The notes beneath the pieces were generated by a model. It was not told where the DNA came from and did no database searches. It saw only the letters and a program-made list of their open reading frames with translations. From the NCBI GenBank assembly GCA_023525715.1, contig CM042012.1:40831528-40895527 (forward strand): 64,000 bases of DNA. Direction: 5' to 3'. This DNA is from Cichorium intybus. Lineage: Eukaryota > Streptophyta > Magnoliopsida > Asterales > Asteraceae. The position numbers and the translations under genes are program-made. Every line of letters starts with the position of its first letter. Within the stretch, counting starts at the first letter, position 1. Of the stretch, positions 48,876-59,807 are shown piece after piece.

Positions 48876-51800
48876 ATTTCGTCCCCGAAATCATACAAGG
48901 AGTTGAGGTTATGTCTCTCTCGTTTCACTTTCGGTCTTCCACATCATGTCGGAATCTCTATGGTATTGCCTAAGCACTTAACCATACTAATCTTCTTATC
49001 TCGTGATTAGATCACAATTTGCATATCATTCCTCCGGTTGTCCCGGGTACCTTAACTACTTATCTACCTTCATTTCAGTATGAGGTATTCGTTGAAATTT
49101 ATCAATCTATGTTCTCAGAACCATGAGACCCATAGAAAACTTTATAAATATCTTGAAGTTCATCAAGAAACTTCAATCGGTACACCCCAATTCTTACTCT
49201 TTGGGACATATGGAAAAGTCCAATAGATGAGGACTTAACTTTCCTTTCGTCCCAAATAGATTTTTAGTCTTTCCAAGGGATGTTTTGAGCATCACCACCT
49301 TCCCTCACTTGGAGTTTCAATGGTTTTACTCGACAATCCGCATACTACTTTTGTCGATTTTGGTCTATTTCCAAGCTTTCTTGAATTTGCCTAATCTTTT
49401 CTTCTGATTGAGATACAATCTCGGGTCCAGTCAACGGCTTCTCCCCAACTTCTGTCTAGCAAATCGGCGTGCAACACGATACTCCATACTATGCATTATA
49501 CGAGTCATTTGAATGCTGGTACGAAAACTATTATTATCTACAGATTCCACCCGAAATGGACAATCTTCTTGTCTTTCGCCAAAGTCTGTTATGCAAATTT
49601 CAAACATTTCTTCTAGAGTCTGCATCATTATCTCGCCTCGTCTATCAATCAGCAAATCGTATACAGTACTTTCTAGTACTTTTGAACTAATTATTCTTGG
49701 GATTTATGTCAAAATCAGCGAATAATTCTATTATCTCGACCTGATACAATCGTCACCGGTAACTCACGTTGACAAATTTACTCTTTCTATGTAGTTTTTC
49801 ACTACTTTTCGTTCTTAATTTCTTCCTTAATCAGTATAACTTTGCACTGGTTTCATCAACCAGTCAACAATTACTTATATGGTGTCATACCCATGTAGTA
49901 CTTGCGGAGACTTTCTTATAAAGTCTATAATAATATCGTCTCATTTCTTCTTTGGGACTGACAACGGCTAAATTTTCCGTATGCTTCTAATGATTTGACT
50001 GTAGTTACACACAAGTCAAATACTTTTCACATGTCTTTCAATGTATTTCTTTAGCCCCGGCCACCAATACATAGGTTATATCATCCTACACAGTTTGGTA
50101 CTGCCCCGGGCATTCTGCATATCTACCCAAATATACATCTTTTAAGGGTGAATTTTCATATCTCGCTTTGCTTTGGAACTCACATACACAACCCCAAGGG
50201 TTTTTAATCGTCATGAGTTTCTAACTAGCTTCTTTCGATAGCTAATCATTCGTTCACTTTTCACGTTTTCAAACTTGCACACTTCTTTCTGTGCTACCCG
50301 AATCAACTTAGGTAATCAATTCGCCACATTCATGCATGTGGTTGTATCTTTCAAAATATACTATTTTCAACTCAAGGCATCTATAGCCACATCCGCCCTT
50401 CCGAGATGGTACAAGATTTCATATCCAAAATCTTTAAGTAACCCATCTACCTTTACTATCTCATATTTAGCTTCTTTTGATCAATTAAGTATTTCAAACT
50501 TTTATGATCTTTATAAACAATAAGCTTTACACCATACAATTAGTGTCCCCAAAGCTTAAATGCCAAATTCATAATTGCTACTGCAATATCATGTATCCAA
50601 AATCAACTCTGGATGCATTTCTATAAAACAATTTATCTTCTCCGCTTAGCAATAATGCTAACACCGATGCTTCACATAAGGTTTATTTCAACCTTTGAAA
50701 AGTTACATGTGGTCTTTCTACCACTCAGACTTTTCACTTTTATTGGTCAACTTTAGTCAATAGAACAATAGTCAAGGAGCAGTTTTCTCCAACTCTCCCA
50801 TAGTAACCCGCCAATCCAAGGGAACTACTAATTTCAGTCAAATTCCAAGGTGGTTTCTGTTTTATCACAGCATCATTTCTACTGGATCCACTTTAACATT
50901 TTCGGCATCAATAACATGCCCAAAGAATATGAAACTTCTTTTAGCCAAATTTTCATACTTGGAGAATTTTACATATCACTTAACTCAGTGAAGTAACTCC
51001 AATATCTGGTACAAATGTACCTCATATTCAGTATGGTTTCGAGAATATCAGATTCTCAGTAGTCAGTGCACATACACATCAACTCGTCTTTCTTCCTTTC
51101 AAACAGGATAGGGCTCCACATGATGACACATTCGGCCATATGAGACCCCGATTCAAAACAATTTCTTCTAATTGTTTTCCTGCTCTGCCATCTCTGCAGA
51201 TGCTAATCAGTTTAGAGCCAAAATAACAGAAACGGCTCCCATAATCAGTTTAATCACAAACTCTTCTCATCAATCTGGCGGTAATTCTGGAAGTTCTTTG
51301 AAAGAAACATCCGAGAGTTCATTTAAAGTTTTTCACTTCTACCGCCACTTTATTTAGCTTCGCCAATACTGCATATTCCAACTAAAACATCCTTCCTTTA
51401 CTAACTCTTTTCCAAGTTTAAGCAAAGTGAAGTAACCGGTATTCTCAACAACGGTTATTTACCGTGGATTTTTCATCCGTTTCATTTCTGATTTTTTGAA
51501 CCACAATGTTCATTTTTCTACAATTCATGTTAGCATCATTCATTGCTAACCAATTCATATGCACGATTTCTTCAAATTCATTGGTAGGCATCGGCTTCAG
51601 ATTTATAGGGAAAAATGGTCCCGTAAATCCTAGGCAGACTACCTTCCAGGGGTTCAATATCTTGAACACATTTACTATTTGCTACAGCCAGTTCCAAAAT
51701 TTCATCTATAATAGTTGATGAAATATTCAGATAAGACATCAAAGTCATCGATCCAAAGCATAGCTTCATGGATCAAATATAACGTATACGGGGAGTATAT

Positions 51801-52574
51801 TTAAAACAATGATATCTGAGACCATATCAGTCTACTCACGAGCTTCTTCCACAGTCTGCTGGAATGCTCATGGTACCACTGGTCCTTTTCGACCATTCGT
51901 TTCTTCTTTCTTTCCTCCCCGATTTTTCCTGGGTTCATCACCCATTACTCCACATTTAGCATGTGAGTATTTCATAAGAAAGTGTTCTATAGCTCCGCGC
52001 TAGACACACTTCCATGCCATCCAACAAGCTCGAGCAATATGCTCCTATTTTATGCAATTCCAGCATTTCAACGGTAGAGTCTCTACTCTACAATTTTCTG
52101 AGTGCTTTTCCTGCACTTCTTACAATACATGGTTGCTCTGTTTTGGTCCCTTCCCTTTAAGGTTGGACCCAGTTCGTGGTAACTTCTCCTGAAGCGTCCA
52201 CTAATCTTTTTCTGCTTTTCTTGTAGTCTCAGCTACTTTTCTTTCACCTTGGTATCAATCAGGGTGAGCACCCAATTTCTTTCTCTGACCATAGCAACTA
52301 CTGTTGCTTGTCATGTGGATTTTCTGCTACTTGCTCTTTGCCCCTCGTTCAATGGAGCCTTGATAAAGGGCTGGTCCGCCTCTTAAAGCTGCACGCCCTA
52401 AATTCTTAAAAATAAGATTCACTGCTCATACTTCTTATACGTCAGAAGTCGGCAACGGTTAGGTTATATATGTATAATAACAACTATATACACCTAACTA
52501 TATATCATGTCTACTATCTCTCAAGGTTTAAGTCCAGTAATCTACTCTATAGACACCTAGTTCACTTAAACCAC
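48876..52574 (-). pseudogene. Ruined gypsy gag-pol
   Basis: No long ORF. On the minus strand, scraps can be recognised: a gag tail and protease lead-in (AFQQTVEEAR near 51850), a protease-to-RT piece with PTNEFEEIVHMNWLAMNDAN at about 51530-51590, and a zinc-finger-like CKKC stretch near 52120. Stops occur every few tens of codons. Gag, protease and RT order fits gypsy. The rest (48900-51400) has no active-site motif that I can find. Confidence 0.6.
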
Positions 52575-52587
52575 GGCTCTGATACCA
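52575..52587 (-). other. Primer binding site of the gypsy element
   Basis: Complement TGGTATCAGAGCC (initiator Met tRNA type), three bases from the LTR end. Confidence 0.9.
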
Positions 52588-52590
52588 ACT

Positions 52591-54920
52591 TGTAACACCC
52601 AGCTTTTAAAACAAAACACCCCTGAAAATTTTTTCATTTAAAACATAGGTTTCAGTAATTAAAACCATAACAAAGGGGTATATTTTTAATAAAACAGGTA
52701 CAAGTGTATCAAGGAGTATACAGATATAATAACCTCCTTATAAGCCGGGCTGCTACTGACAGCATCTACAAGTCCACTTCTTGAGTCACGGACTTTATCC
52801 TTACCCTTACCAGGGTTATGCTAACCTGCAGGGACATTTAACAAACGGTATAAGCTACAAAGCTCAGTGAGTAATCATATCTGCAAATAACACGTATAAG
52901 AAATACATTCATATATAATTTCCTATATATGATAAATCTCATAACCGTATATCTCTATCTGGATATCGGATCCAGACTCCTAGCCATTATGGCTGACTGT
53001 ATATCTTTTAGGATTGCACATCCTACCGCATAATCTCAAGGTTTGTTATTTGCATACATTTCTGTCCCATAATTCTTGGTCACAATTGACCGCATCGTAT
53101 TTCATGGCTATTTAAGCCACACCCTGCGTCATAGCTATATAAGCTGCACCAAAACATTTTCAATATATATAAGTCATAGCCCGAAGGCCGCACCAGCTGG
53201 GTTCAATAACCCGATATCATAGCCATATAGGCCGCATCAGTTGGACTTAAAAGTCAAATATCATAATTATATATGGCTCACGAGTTTGTCCCGCTTTTGC
53301 CTAGACTCACGGCTCCGTTCTTGCCATCTCAATGACTCACGGATTATCCGGTATTGCCTTTTCAAAGGTTTGACTCACAGCTCCGTTCTTGTCTATCGTA
53401 GACTCACGGCTTATCTGGTATTGTCGCATTATTCCTGTTATTGACTCACAGCTCCGTTCTTGTCTATCGTAGACTCACGGCTTATCTGGTATTGTCGCAT
53501 TGTTTATTCATTTATTGACTCACAGCTCCGTTCTTGTCTATCGTAGACTCACGGCTTATCTGGTATTGTCATATCATTGACTCACAGCTCCGTTCTTGTC
53601 TATCATAGACTCACGGCTTATCTGATATTGTCTTTCCAATGCATCTGTAAACTGTCAAATTCTGTCCCCCAAATCTGTTTCAATCTGTAACAGTCCAATC
53701 AATACATATCATATATGATATAAGTGAGATTACTCACCTGGATACTAGCTGCGTTTAAATCCCGGTTGTTTCTTGCCTTTGCGTGCACCACAACCATTTT
53801 GTCCCATACCTATATATTCATTTATATACCAAATGATATTAGGTTAATAATCATTTCAGTTGACTCTAATACATAAGAGTCCAATATTATGCAACTATAA
53901 ACCATCCCTAGATGATAAACTTTCCATTTACCATCTTTTCATGAGTTTTACTATTCATCGAGGCATTCGTATTGATCTACAGTGCCCCCGAGGAGTCGAA
54001 AACTCAATTTAATATTTTTCCCAGACTTTTCAGACCATAACGAGCCTACGGTTCAAGTTTGAGCTAAATCGGACAAGCCAAACAAAAGTTAGCGATTCTG
54101 ACCCCCTGCCTTGGAGGCGCACTGCGCCTAGAATAGGGCGCACTGCGCCCTGCGCCAGTGCAGCCTCCTGGGCAGTCGCGATTTGTGCACTGTAGCAAGC
54201 AGTTTTGACCCATTAAGTCCTTAATGCTGTTCTTAACCGTTTGGGGTTTATTCCTAGGCTAAAACCTTACATTTTAACAAGGTTTTCAACCCTCAAAACC
54301 CACTCAATCAATCATATGAAGATTTAGGGTTCTTAGTTCTAACAACCCCAAAACTTCAAATTCATCACAAATAGCAATCTACTTCCAAAATCTTGGATTA
54401 AGTCCATTTAGCATGACTTAATGGAAGTATTAAACCATTTAAACCACATAATCATAACTGAAATTTGCAGATTTCAGTTTCTATAAAACTCATTAAGAAC
54501 TTCTTCAAGAACTTGACTAAAAAGGCAATCTACTTACCTTATTTGCTTGGAAATCACCATCTTCCAACAATTGATCCAAGTTCTTGCTTCAAGCTTCAAA
54601 GATCTTCCAGAAATCGCACCCAAAATCCTTCCCGTAAGCTGAAAAATGGACAGCCACAATAGGAGAGTCAACTCTCCTATTTATACTTCCAAGTTTTGCA
54701 AATTTAGTCCTTAAGTTCATTTTCTTGAACTTTTGGCACTATAATCAAATTTCATGACAAAAACTAGTTTTTATAACATTTTAAGTCCAAAACTCAAAAT
54801 ATTATTTCAAACCAAATTCTTTTCTGTCCAAAAGACCAAATTACCCTTTTGTGGTAAAATGACCAATTTACCCCTTTTTGCTAGAATTAACCTTCAAATA
54901 CTTATCACAAGTATTTGGTG
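52591..54920 (-). repeat. Gypsy 5' LTR, outer end clipped
   Basis: Matches 46521-48849 with one indel and about a dozen substitutions. It ends GTATTTGGTG and then runs straight into captured-gene text; the expected terminal TTACA is lost. TATA box at 54676-54685. Confidence 0.94.
54676..54685 (-). promoter_or_regulatory. Gypsy 5' LTR TATA box
   Basis: Complement TATAAATAGG. This LTR is upstream in the element's orientation. Confidence 0.55.
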
Positions 54921-55305
54921 GGAAAGAAGATTTGGGTAAAATGACCGGTAGTACCACCACCACCAGCAACATGTACTGTTATCAGGTGGGAAAGAAGATT
55001 TGGGTGCTTTAGTGATGTTTGAAGATAGTGTCAAGAAATTAAAATCTCCAAAAACATCACCTGTTCAAACATTGACCAAATCACAAATCGATTCATCGCT
55101 CGAATTTTTAACAGATTGGGTGTACGAGAATTGTGAGTCAGTTTCATTTTTGAGTTTAAATCACCCAAAATTCCAGACTTTCATGAATCAGCTCGGGTTA
55201 CCGGTAATCACCCGCCGGGAACTCGCCGGCGAACGACTGGATGCCAAGTACCAAAATGCAAAATCTGAATCAGAAGCTCGAATGATGAAGCGGGATAGAA
55301 CGTGA
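54921..55305 (+). pseudogene. Captured gene, 3' piece (DUF659-type protein fragment)
   Basis: From 54985 the frame reads GGKEDLGALVMFEDSVKKLK, then SPVQTLTKSQIDSSLEFLTD, FLSLNHPKFQTFMNQLGLP and ERLDAKYQNAKSESEAR. This is the segment before the RNase H-like core in plant DUF659/BED proteins. The match stops near 55285, just where the family continues into its catalytic-like domain. The residues to the stop at 55303-55305 are unrelated. The segment 54921-54984 repeats GGTGGGAAAGAAGATTTGGG. Function of the family: hAT-derived, mostly uncharacterised. Confidence 0.75.
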
Positions 55306-55341
55306 GTGATGGAGAATTGGAGATAAAGGTGGGGCTGGTGG

Positions 55342-55346
<5 letters not shown>

Positions 55347-55394
<48 letters not shown>

Positions 55395-55634
55395 GTGGGG
55401 GTGGGGTGGGGGTGGGGGTGGGGGGTGGATGGGGTATTTTTTATTAATAAAATAAATAACAAATTTAAAGAAAAAGAAAAAATAAATAAAAATGGCATTT
55501 TAGTCTTTTTATATGCCCCATGGCACTATTTGGTAATTTACGCAAACCTTAGTGACTATCAATGTTGAAAATGGAAAGTTAGGACCTATGTGGTAGTTTT
55601 TGCCAACCACAGGGACCAAAAGTGTAATTTACTC
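55347..55634 (-). repeat. Right terminal inverted repeat of the Pack-MULE
   Basis: Complement of 45702-45974 with few changes. Begins with the (GA)n tract 55347-55393, then G-rich GGGGTGGGGGT text. Confidence 0.85.
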
Positions 55635-56060
55635 TTACTATTTAACCCAATAGGATTATCAACATTTTCTTTTATTGTCTTCGACTCCCCAATGGAACCG
55701 AGGAACCGGACCCAAGATAAGGAACCGACCATGTTACTTGGTCGGTATATATGGCTTAATTCGGTTTTGGTCCTTCTCGGTCTTGGTCCTTCTTGGTCTT
55801 GGTCCTTCGGTATTGTCGGGTTCTCGAGTACGGAACCAACCAAAAGTTTAAAAGACATTAAGATTATAATGTAGGTCTTTGAAATTTTTACGATTGGTCC
55901 TGCTCGGGTAAAACCCGACCAAACCCGTACCCAAAACCAAGACCAAGTCCTATAGTTTGGTCGGTCCTCGGTTCCATTGAATGTCTTCCCTCGGTCTTGA
56001 TCCGGCTCGGGTTTGATCATTGTCGGGTCAGTTCCAGGACCACGCTCACCCTTAATAACA
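55635..56060. mobile_element. LINE remnant, then a small inverted-repeat element
   Basis: 55635-55690 on the minus strand (KENVDNPIGLN) can join the LINE piece at 45701 across the Pack-MULE. From about 55690 to 55979 the ends CCAATGGAACCGAGGAACCGG and its complement (CCTCGGTTCCATTG) form inverted repeats around GGTCCTTCTCGGTC-type words, which looks like a MITE. No target duplication assigned. The 144-codon ORF here is not a gene. Confidence 0.4.
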
Positions 56061-56689
56061 TATCACCCAACCACATAAGTATCAAATTCAATGATCAATG
56101 GCTGAAAACTCCTTTAAAAAATAAATATAGTCTCTAAGAACGCATATGGAGTAAAACTTAACGGTAAAGTGATCAATCTCTAAGAATTTTACTCTTATGC
56201 AATTACTTGTATATAAAGTGATCAATATTCTCACTTTCTTCACTCCATGTTTCGTGGGGGAGTTCGACCAATCTTATTTCACATAACTATATGCAATATC
56301 TAGAAAAACAAAAACAAAAAAATAAATAAATAAATAAATAAAAAATAAAAACAGTAGCATGTGACTCAACCTGTAGAAAACAAATAAATTGAGCCCATAC
56401 ACACAAACCATTTTTATATTTTATAAAACTCACCAAGTTACATAACAAAATCACGATGTCATACGCATTTTCATACAATATCCGCTTTGGCTCTCTGGCA
56501 TCCGATTGATGATTATTTGATTTATCGATAGTGTCTAGACACCAAAAATGTTAAAATAGATGGTCAAATCATAATATAAGTTCTTCCATTAATTCAAATT
56601 CTAAGAATTTGTTTCATTAAAAAATATTCTTTAGAATTCGACAATAGAAAAACGTTGGTATGTTTACTATGGCCCACCTTCCACGTTAA
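56061..56689. other. Intergenic, nothing recognised
   Basis: AT-rich, with an (AAAT)n run at 56319-56341. No gene seen. Confidence 0.5.
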
Positions 56690-56970
56690 ACTAAGATAAC
56701 CATTAAATATCAAAGCACCGAGAGAGGTTTGACCCCACAAAGTCCCATCCTTTTTACAGCTAGCATCCTTCCACGTGTCACAACCGGAAACACTCAGCCA
56801 TTGTGGTCCCACATATGCCGCAAAAATAGCCGAGCCTAAAAAGCATTGTGGACCACGGCCGCCTCAAAAGCTAAAAATTGGCTCCCACCCCTAGGGGATG
56901 TGGGCCCCACACCCGCACGTGTCTACCACAAGCACTCACGTGATACCCTTCACCCAACTATTTCCTTCAA
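56690..56970. promoter_or_regulatory. TCP-site and G-box cluster in the 3' flank of the TCP gene
   Basis: An island of higher GC. GTGGGCCCCAC (56900-56910) is a perfect palindrome matching the TCP consensus. GTGGTCCCAC (56803-56812) fits the GTGGNCCC form. CACGTG G-boxes lie at 56772-56777, 56916-56921 and 56937-56942. This composition is usual in plant promoters, but no gene start was found next to it. It may act on the TCP gene (stop at 57294) or belong to a lost promoter. Confidence 0.5.
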
Positions 56971-57293
56971 CACCTTGACAAAATATTTAATTATCATCTA
57001 TGAACACTTTCTTAATAGTTAATAGATAACTACTTGAAAAATATATATTTTGTTTATTTTGCCTTTTTAAAAGCTAAATGCTTTAAGGGGTTGCACGTTG
57101 TGAAAGAAAAAGTATACTTTCTTCAGGATTTTATAATCGAAAAAAGCATGCAAAAGAGAAAACATAAACCCCATAAACATAAACCTCGTGTGAATTCATT
57201 ATCGAACAAAAATTACAGTAACCAACAAGTATTTATGTAATATTATGTGATTCTAATACGAGTGTTAATAAACTAAACAGTTAGGAATTAGGA

Positions 57294-58391
57294 TTATGAT
57301 GAAGGTTTTGAAGATGGGTTTTCATCTGTTGAACTACCAACCATGAATTGAAGCTCCCTTTTGTCGTAAATCTCCAATGAGAAATCTCTCAGCATTTGAG
57401 CTGTTGTTGTTGTTGAGACTGAACTTGAACTTGGTGCCATGGTTGTTGAAACTTTTCCCGGTTTATTATTCTCGCTTCCGCTGTTGTATGAGGCCGACCT
57501 TGATGATGTTTGAATTTCGCCGCCACCGCCGGAGGGCTCACCGCCGCTTAAATTGACAGCGGGTTGTATGGCCGACACGAAACTCGAAATGGGCCTTGCT
57601 GCGACGTTGAAAACGGGTGTTGCACCGGCGGGGATGGCCCACAACTGGGTTTGGTGGGCGGAGGATGGTCCGATGGGCCCACCCTGTGGAATCATAAAGA
57701 AAGCTCCGCCGTGGATACCGCCAGTGTGTGGTGCGCCCATGGTCCAAACGGGGACCAGACTTTGTGGGGCTATCGGAGCTACAGGGGCAAAATTGGAAGA
57801 TGCTGAATCATTCACGTCGTAAAACTCGCTGTTACAAGCCCTTTTTCGTCTTTTCGTAGCACCTTCCCCGTCGCTTGCGTTGCTTGGTGTCGTAGGAATT
57901 TTTAGCGTTCCGTTAACGTTAACGGCGATCGCTGGAACCGTTCCGGTGCCGGTAGCTTCGATGATAGCCGGCTCGGCGTGCTCCAACAACCACCGAATCG
58001 TCTCGCCGTCAGACTTATGCCCTAGTTCTCGTGTCAACTGGAATATTCTAGCAGCACACGCGGCCGGCATGCGGATTCTCCGGCCACGGCCCTCCACCTT
58101 CGTGTGGCGATCCTTAGACGACCTCCGCGGCGTCGCCACTGTCATTTGTTTATTAGATGTTGGCATTGGGACGATGGCTACAGGTATCGAACCATCCAAA
58201 TCATTCTCCGGTGGTTCTTCCTTCAACGGATTAACTTCCATTGGAGGCGGCGAGTCACGACGTTGAGGAACCGCCGTGATAGTATACACCGCTGGATCAC
58301 CAAGTAACGGATCAGATGCTGACAAAAGTTTAGCGGTGTTGCCACCTTCTTCGTCTTCGGATTCAATACTCCTGTTATCAATCGACGCCAT
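57294..58391 (-). CDS. Class I TCP transcription factor (TCP9/TCP19-like)
   Basis: Single-exon ORF of 365 codons. It encodes a plant DNA-binding regulator acting in the nucleus. Class I TCPs bind GTGGGNCC-type sites and control cell proliferation, organ growth and hormone responses. The TCP domain lies at residues about 92-150: KDRHTKVEGRGRRIRMPAAC (basic region) then IFQLTRELGHKSDGETIRWL and the second helix. The short class I basic region and the following GTVPAIAVNVNGTLKIPTT fit the TCP9/TCP19 group. A KRRKR cluster (180-184) may be a nuclear signal. The C-terminal half is Ser/Gly/Pro-rich and ends with LEIYDKRELQFMVGSS. The start is the ATG at 58391; the frame is open upstream for a few codons but without another ATG. 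Length is typical. No defects were seen. Confidence 0.95.
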   Translation of the reverse strand: MASIDNRSIESEDEEGGNTAKLLSASDPLLGDPAVYTITAVPQRRDSPPPMEVNPLKEEPPENDLDGSIPVAIVPMPTSNKQMTVATPRRSSKDRHTKVEGRGRRIRMPAACAARIFQLTRELGHKSDGETIRWLLEHAEPAIIEATGTGTVPAIAVNVNGTLKIPTTPSNASDGEGATKRRKRACNSEFYDVNDSASSNFAPVAPIAPQSLVPVWTMGAPHTGGIHGGAFFMIPQGGPIGPSSAHQTQLWAIPAGATPVFNVAARPISSFVSAIQPAVNLSGGEPSGGGGEIQTSSRSASYNSGSENNKPGKVSTTMAPSSSSVSTTTTAQMLRDFSLEIYDKRELQFMVGSSTDENPSSKPSS

Positions 58392-58635
58392 GTATGAACC
58401 CGACAAGAAAACTTCTCTGAAACAAAACCAAATTAAAAAATTCAGACAGACAATTTGGGGAAATTAAGAACAGGGTTGATCTAGGTGGTGGATTTGGATC
58501 AAAATCAAACACAGAGAGTGTAGTAGATTGAGATTGAGATTAGAATTAGGGGAATGAAGAAAATTGAAACAAACCCTAGATAAGAGCAGACCCACTTATC
58601 CTTTCTGAAAGAGGGACCCCCAGATGCTATGAATG
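58392..58635 (-). other. Presumed 5' untranslated region of the TCP gene
   Basis: About 240 bp between the start codon and the TATA-like box, purine-rich on the plus strand (CT-rich on the coding strand), as in many plant leaders. Contains no ATG-led ORF of note. Confidence 0.45.
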
Positions 58636-58643
58636 TATATAAC
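58636..58643 (-). promoter_or_regulatory. TATA-like box of the TCP gene
   Basis: Complement GTTATATA lies about 250 bp upstream of the start codon. Spacing fits a leader of about 210 bp. Motif-based inference only. Confidence 0.45.
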
Positions 58644-59807
58644 CAAATATCAACGGCTTAGATTCTATCCTGATTATTCTTGCACTGGTGTGGTGACACC
58701 TGTTGGGACTGCATGTTTCTTTTGTGGATTATTCTTGCCGTTTACAAGATAAGAAAAATGGAAAAAGAAAATCAAGAAAAGAAGTGACATGTATTTAAGT
58801 AAATTATTAATTATTGTTATCCATCAACAAATTAGAAAAATATACTAAACCTACGTAAATAGTTTTTATTTAATAGAAAGATCATAGAGATGATACTCTT
58901 TTATGAAATTATAGCGATAGTCTATGTTTAATAGTGATTTTATAGAAACGGTTTATGTGTTTTAGAAAGTTATTGTAATAGTTTTTTTAAATAGTAAATT
59001 TATAGAAAATTTTTTTTGTCTAAAAAAAATTACTAAAATTATCCCTATTGTTAAGAAAACTACAAAAATAGTATCCGTCTAATTGTAAAATTTAAAAAAT
59101 GAGCTATATTTTTCATAGAATTGTAGGTCATGACTCATAGAAAAATAACAATAATAATCTCTATGTTTCATAAATTTGCAAAAATTATCCATGTTTAATA
59201 ACAAATTAACTGTAATAGTCATTGTGTTTCATAAAAATTATGAAAAAGACCTTATGTAATTACAAGAATGGTGTAAAAATATAGGATTAGTAAACTCGTT
59301 GCAACGTGCAGGCCACCCCACTAGTTACAATTACACTTCGGGTCTGTAAATTTCTTCATGTTTGATTTTACATCTGGAAAATTAATGAAACAAAATTTTA
59401 TGGTTTTTAAACCATCGGTTTTGGTCTTTAATATAGTTCTCGTTAGTCGTAAATGTTTGTAAAGCGTTAAGATTACATTCAGACCAAAATTGAAAAAATC
59501 TAAAAACTCCAATGACCAACTCTGTAAAAATAGTAGGAAACTAAAATAAAACCCTAGACCTAGAGCTCTAACGTTCACAACACTCAACTCTCTCCCTATC
59601 CACATCCAATTTACAAGCAATGGCACATTCGCCCTTCACATCCATATATGACGACTTCCTCTATCTCTCAAGTGATAACTCCTTCACCTCTATACCCACC
59701 CTCTTCTATTTCCTGATGCAACTACGACGAAACCATGCTCGGTCTAACGTCACCTCTCCTTATGGATGATAGCTCTAACACCACCTCTACTTATGGTCGG
59801 TGTCAAT
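58644..59807. other. TCP upstream region and intergenic DNA
   Basis: No gene. 58820-59280 holds several diverged copies of short phrases such as TTTATAGAAA and ATAGTCTATGTTTAATAG, suggesting an old tandem repeat. At 59290-59325 CGTTGCAACG followed by CCCACTAGT resembles a Helitron 3' end. A 50-codon ORF at 59620-59772 starts with MAHSPFTSIY but has no support. Confidence 0.4.

Larger units (their letters stand above)
46521..54920 (-). mobile_element. Non-autonomous Ty3/gypsy element inserted in the captured gene
   Basis: LTRs 46521-48854 and 52591-54920 (about 2.33 kb) differ at about 13 positions, roughly 0.6%, so insertion is recent. Primer site at 52575-52587 and polypurine tract at 48857-48875 give minus orientation. 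The internal region (48855-52590) is a ruined gag-pol fragment, so replication must have used proteins of a relative. The right LTR lacks its last 5 bp and no target duplication is visible. Confidence 0.92.
45693..55643. mobile_element. Pack-MULE-like element, 9.9 kb, with captured gene and nested gypsy
   Basis: Long inverted repeats 45702-45974 and 55347-55634 start GAGTAAATTACACTTTTGGT at both ends and run through a C-rich stretch into a CT/GA microsatellite. The flanks TTATTATTT (45693-45701) and TTACTATTT (55635-55643) look like a 9-bp target duplication with one change. Inside are two pieces of one captured BED/DUF659 gene separated by a gypsy element. No transposase was found. Subtracting the gypsy element, the original unit was about 1.5 kb. 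MULE assignment rests on TIR length and 9-bp TSD. Confidence 0.75.

Noticed and set aside
55302..55568. 88-codon ORF with alternating Arg-Glu residues
   Set aside because: A translated (GA)n microsatellite in the right TIR of the Pack-MULE.
57553..57822. Plus-strand ORFs inside the TCP gene (also 57880-58266)
   Set aside because: Shadow frames of the GC-richer TCP coding sequence. The TCP domain is on the minus strand.
58392..58406. An extended start of the TCP protein (five residues upstream of the ATG at 58391)
   Set aside because: The upstream frame has no ATG, only a TTG, so the ATG at 58391 is the supported start.
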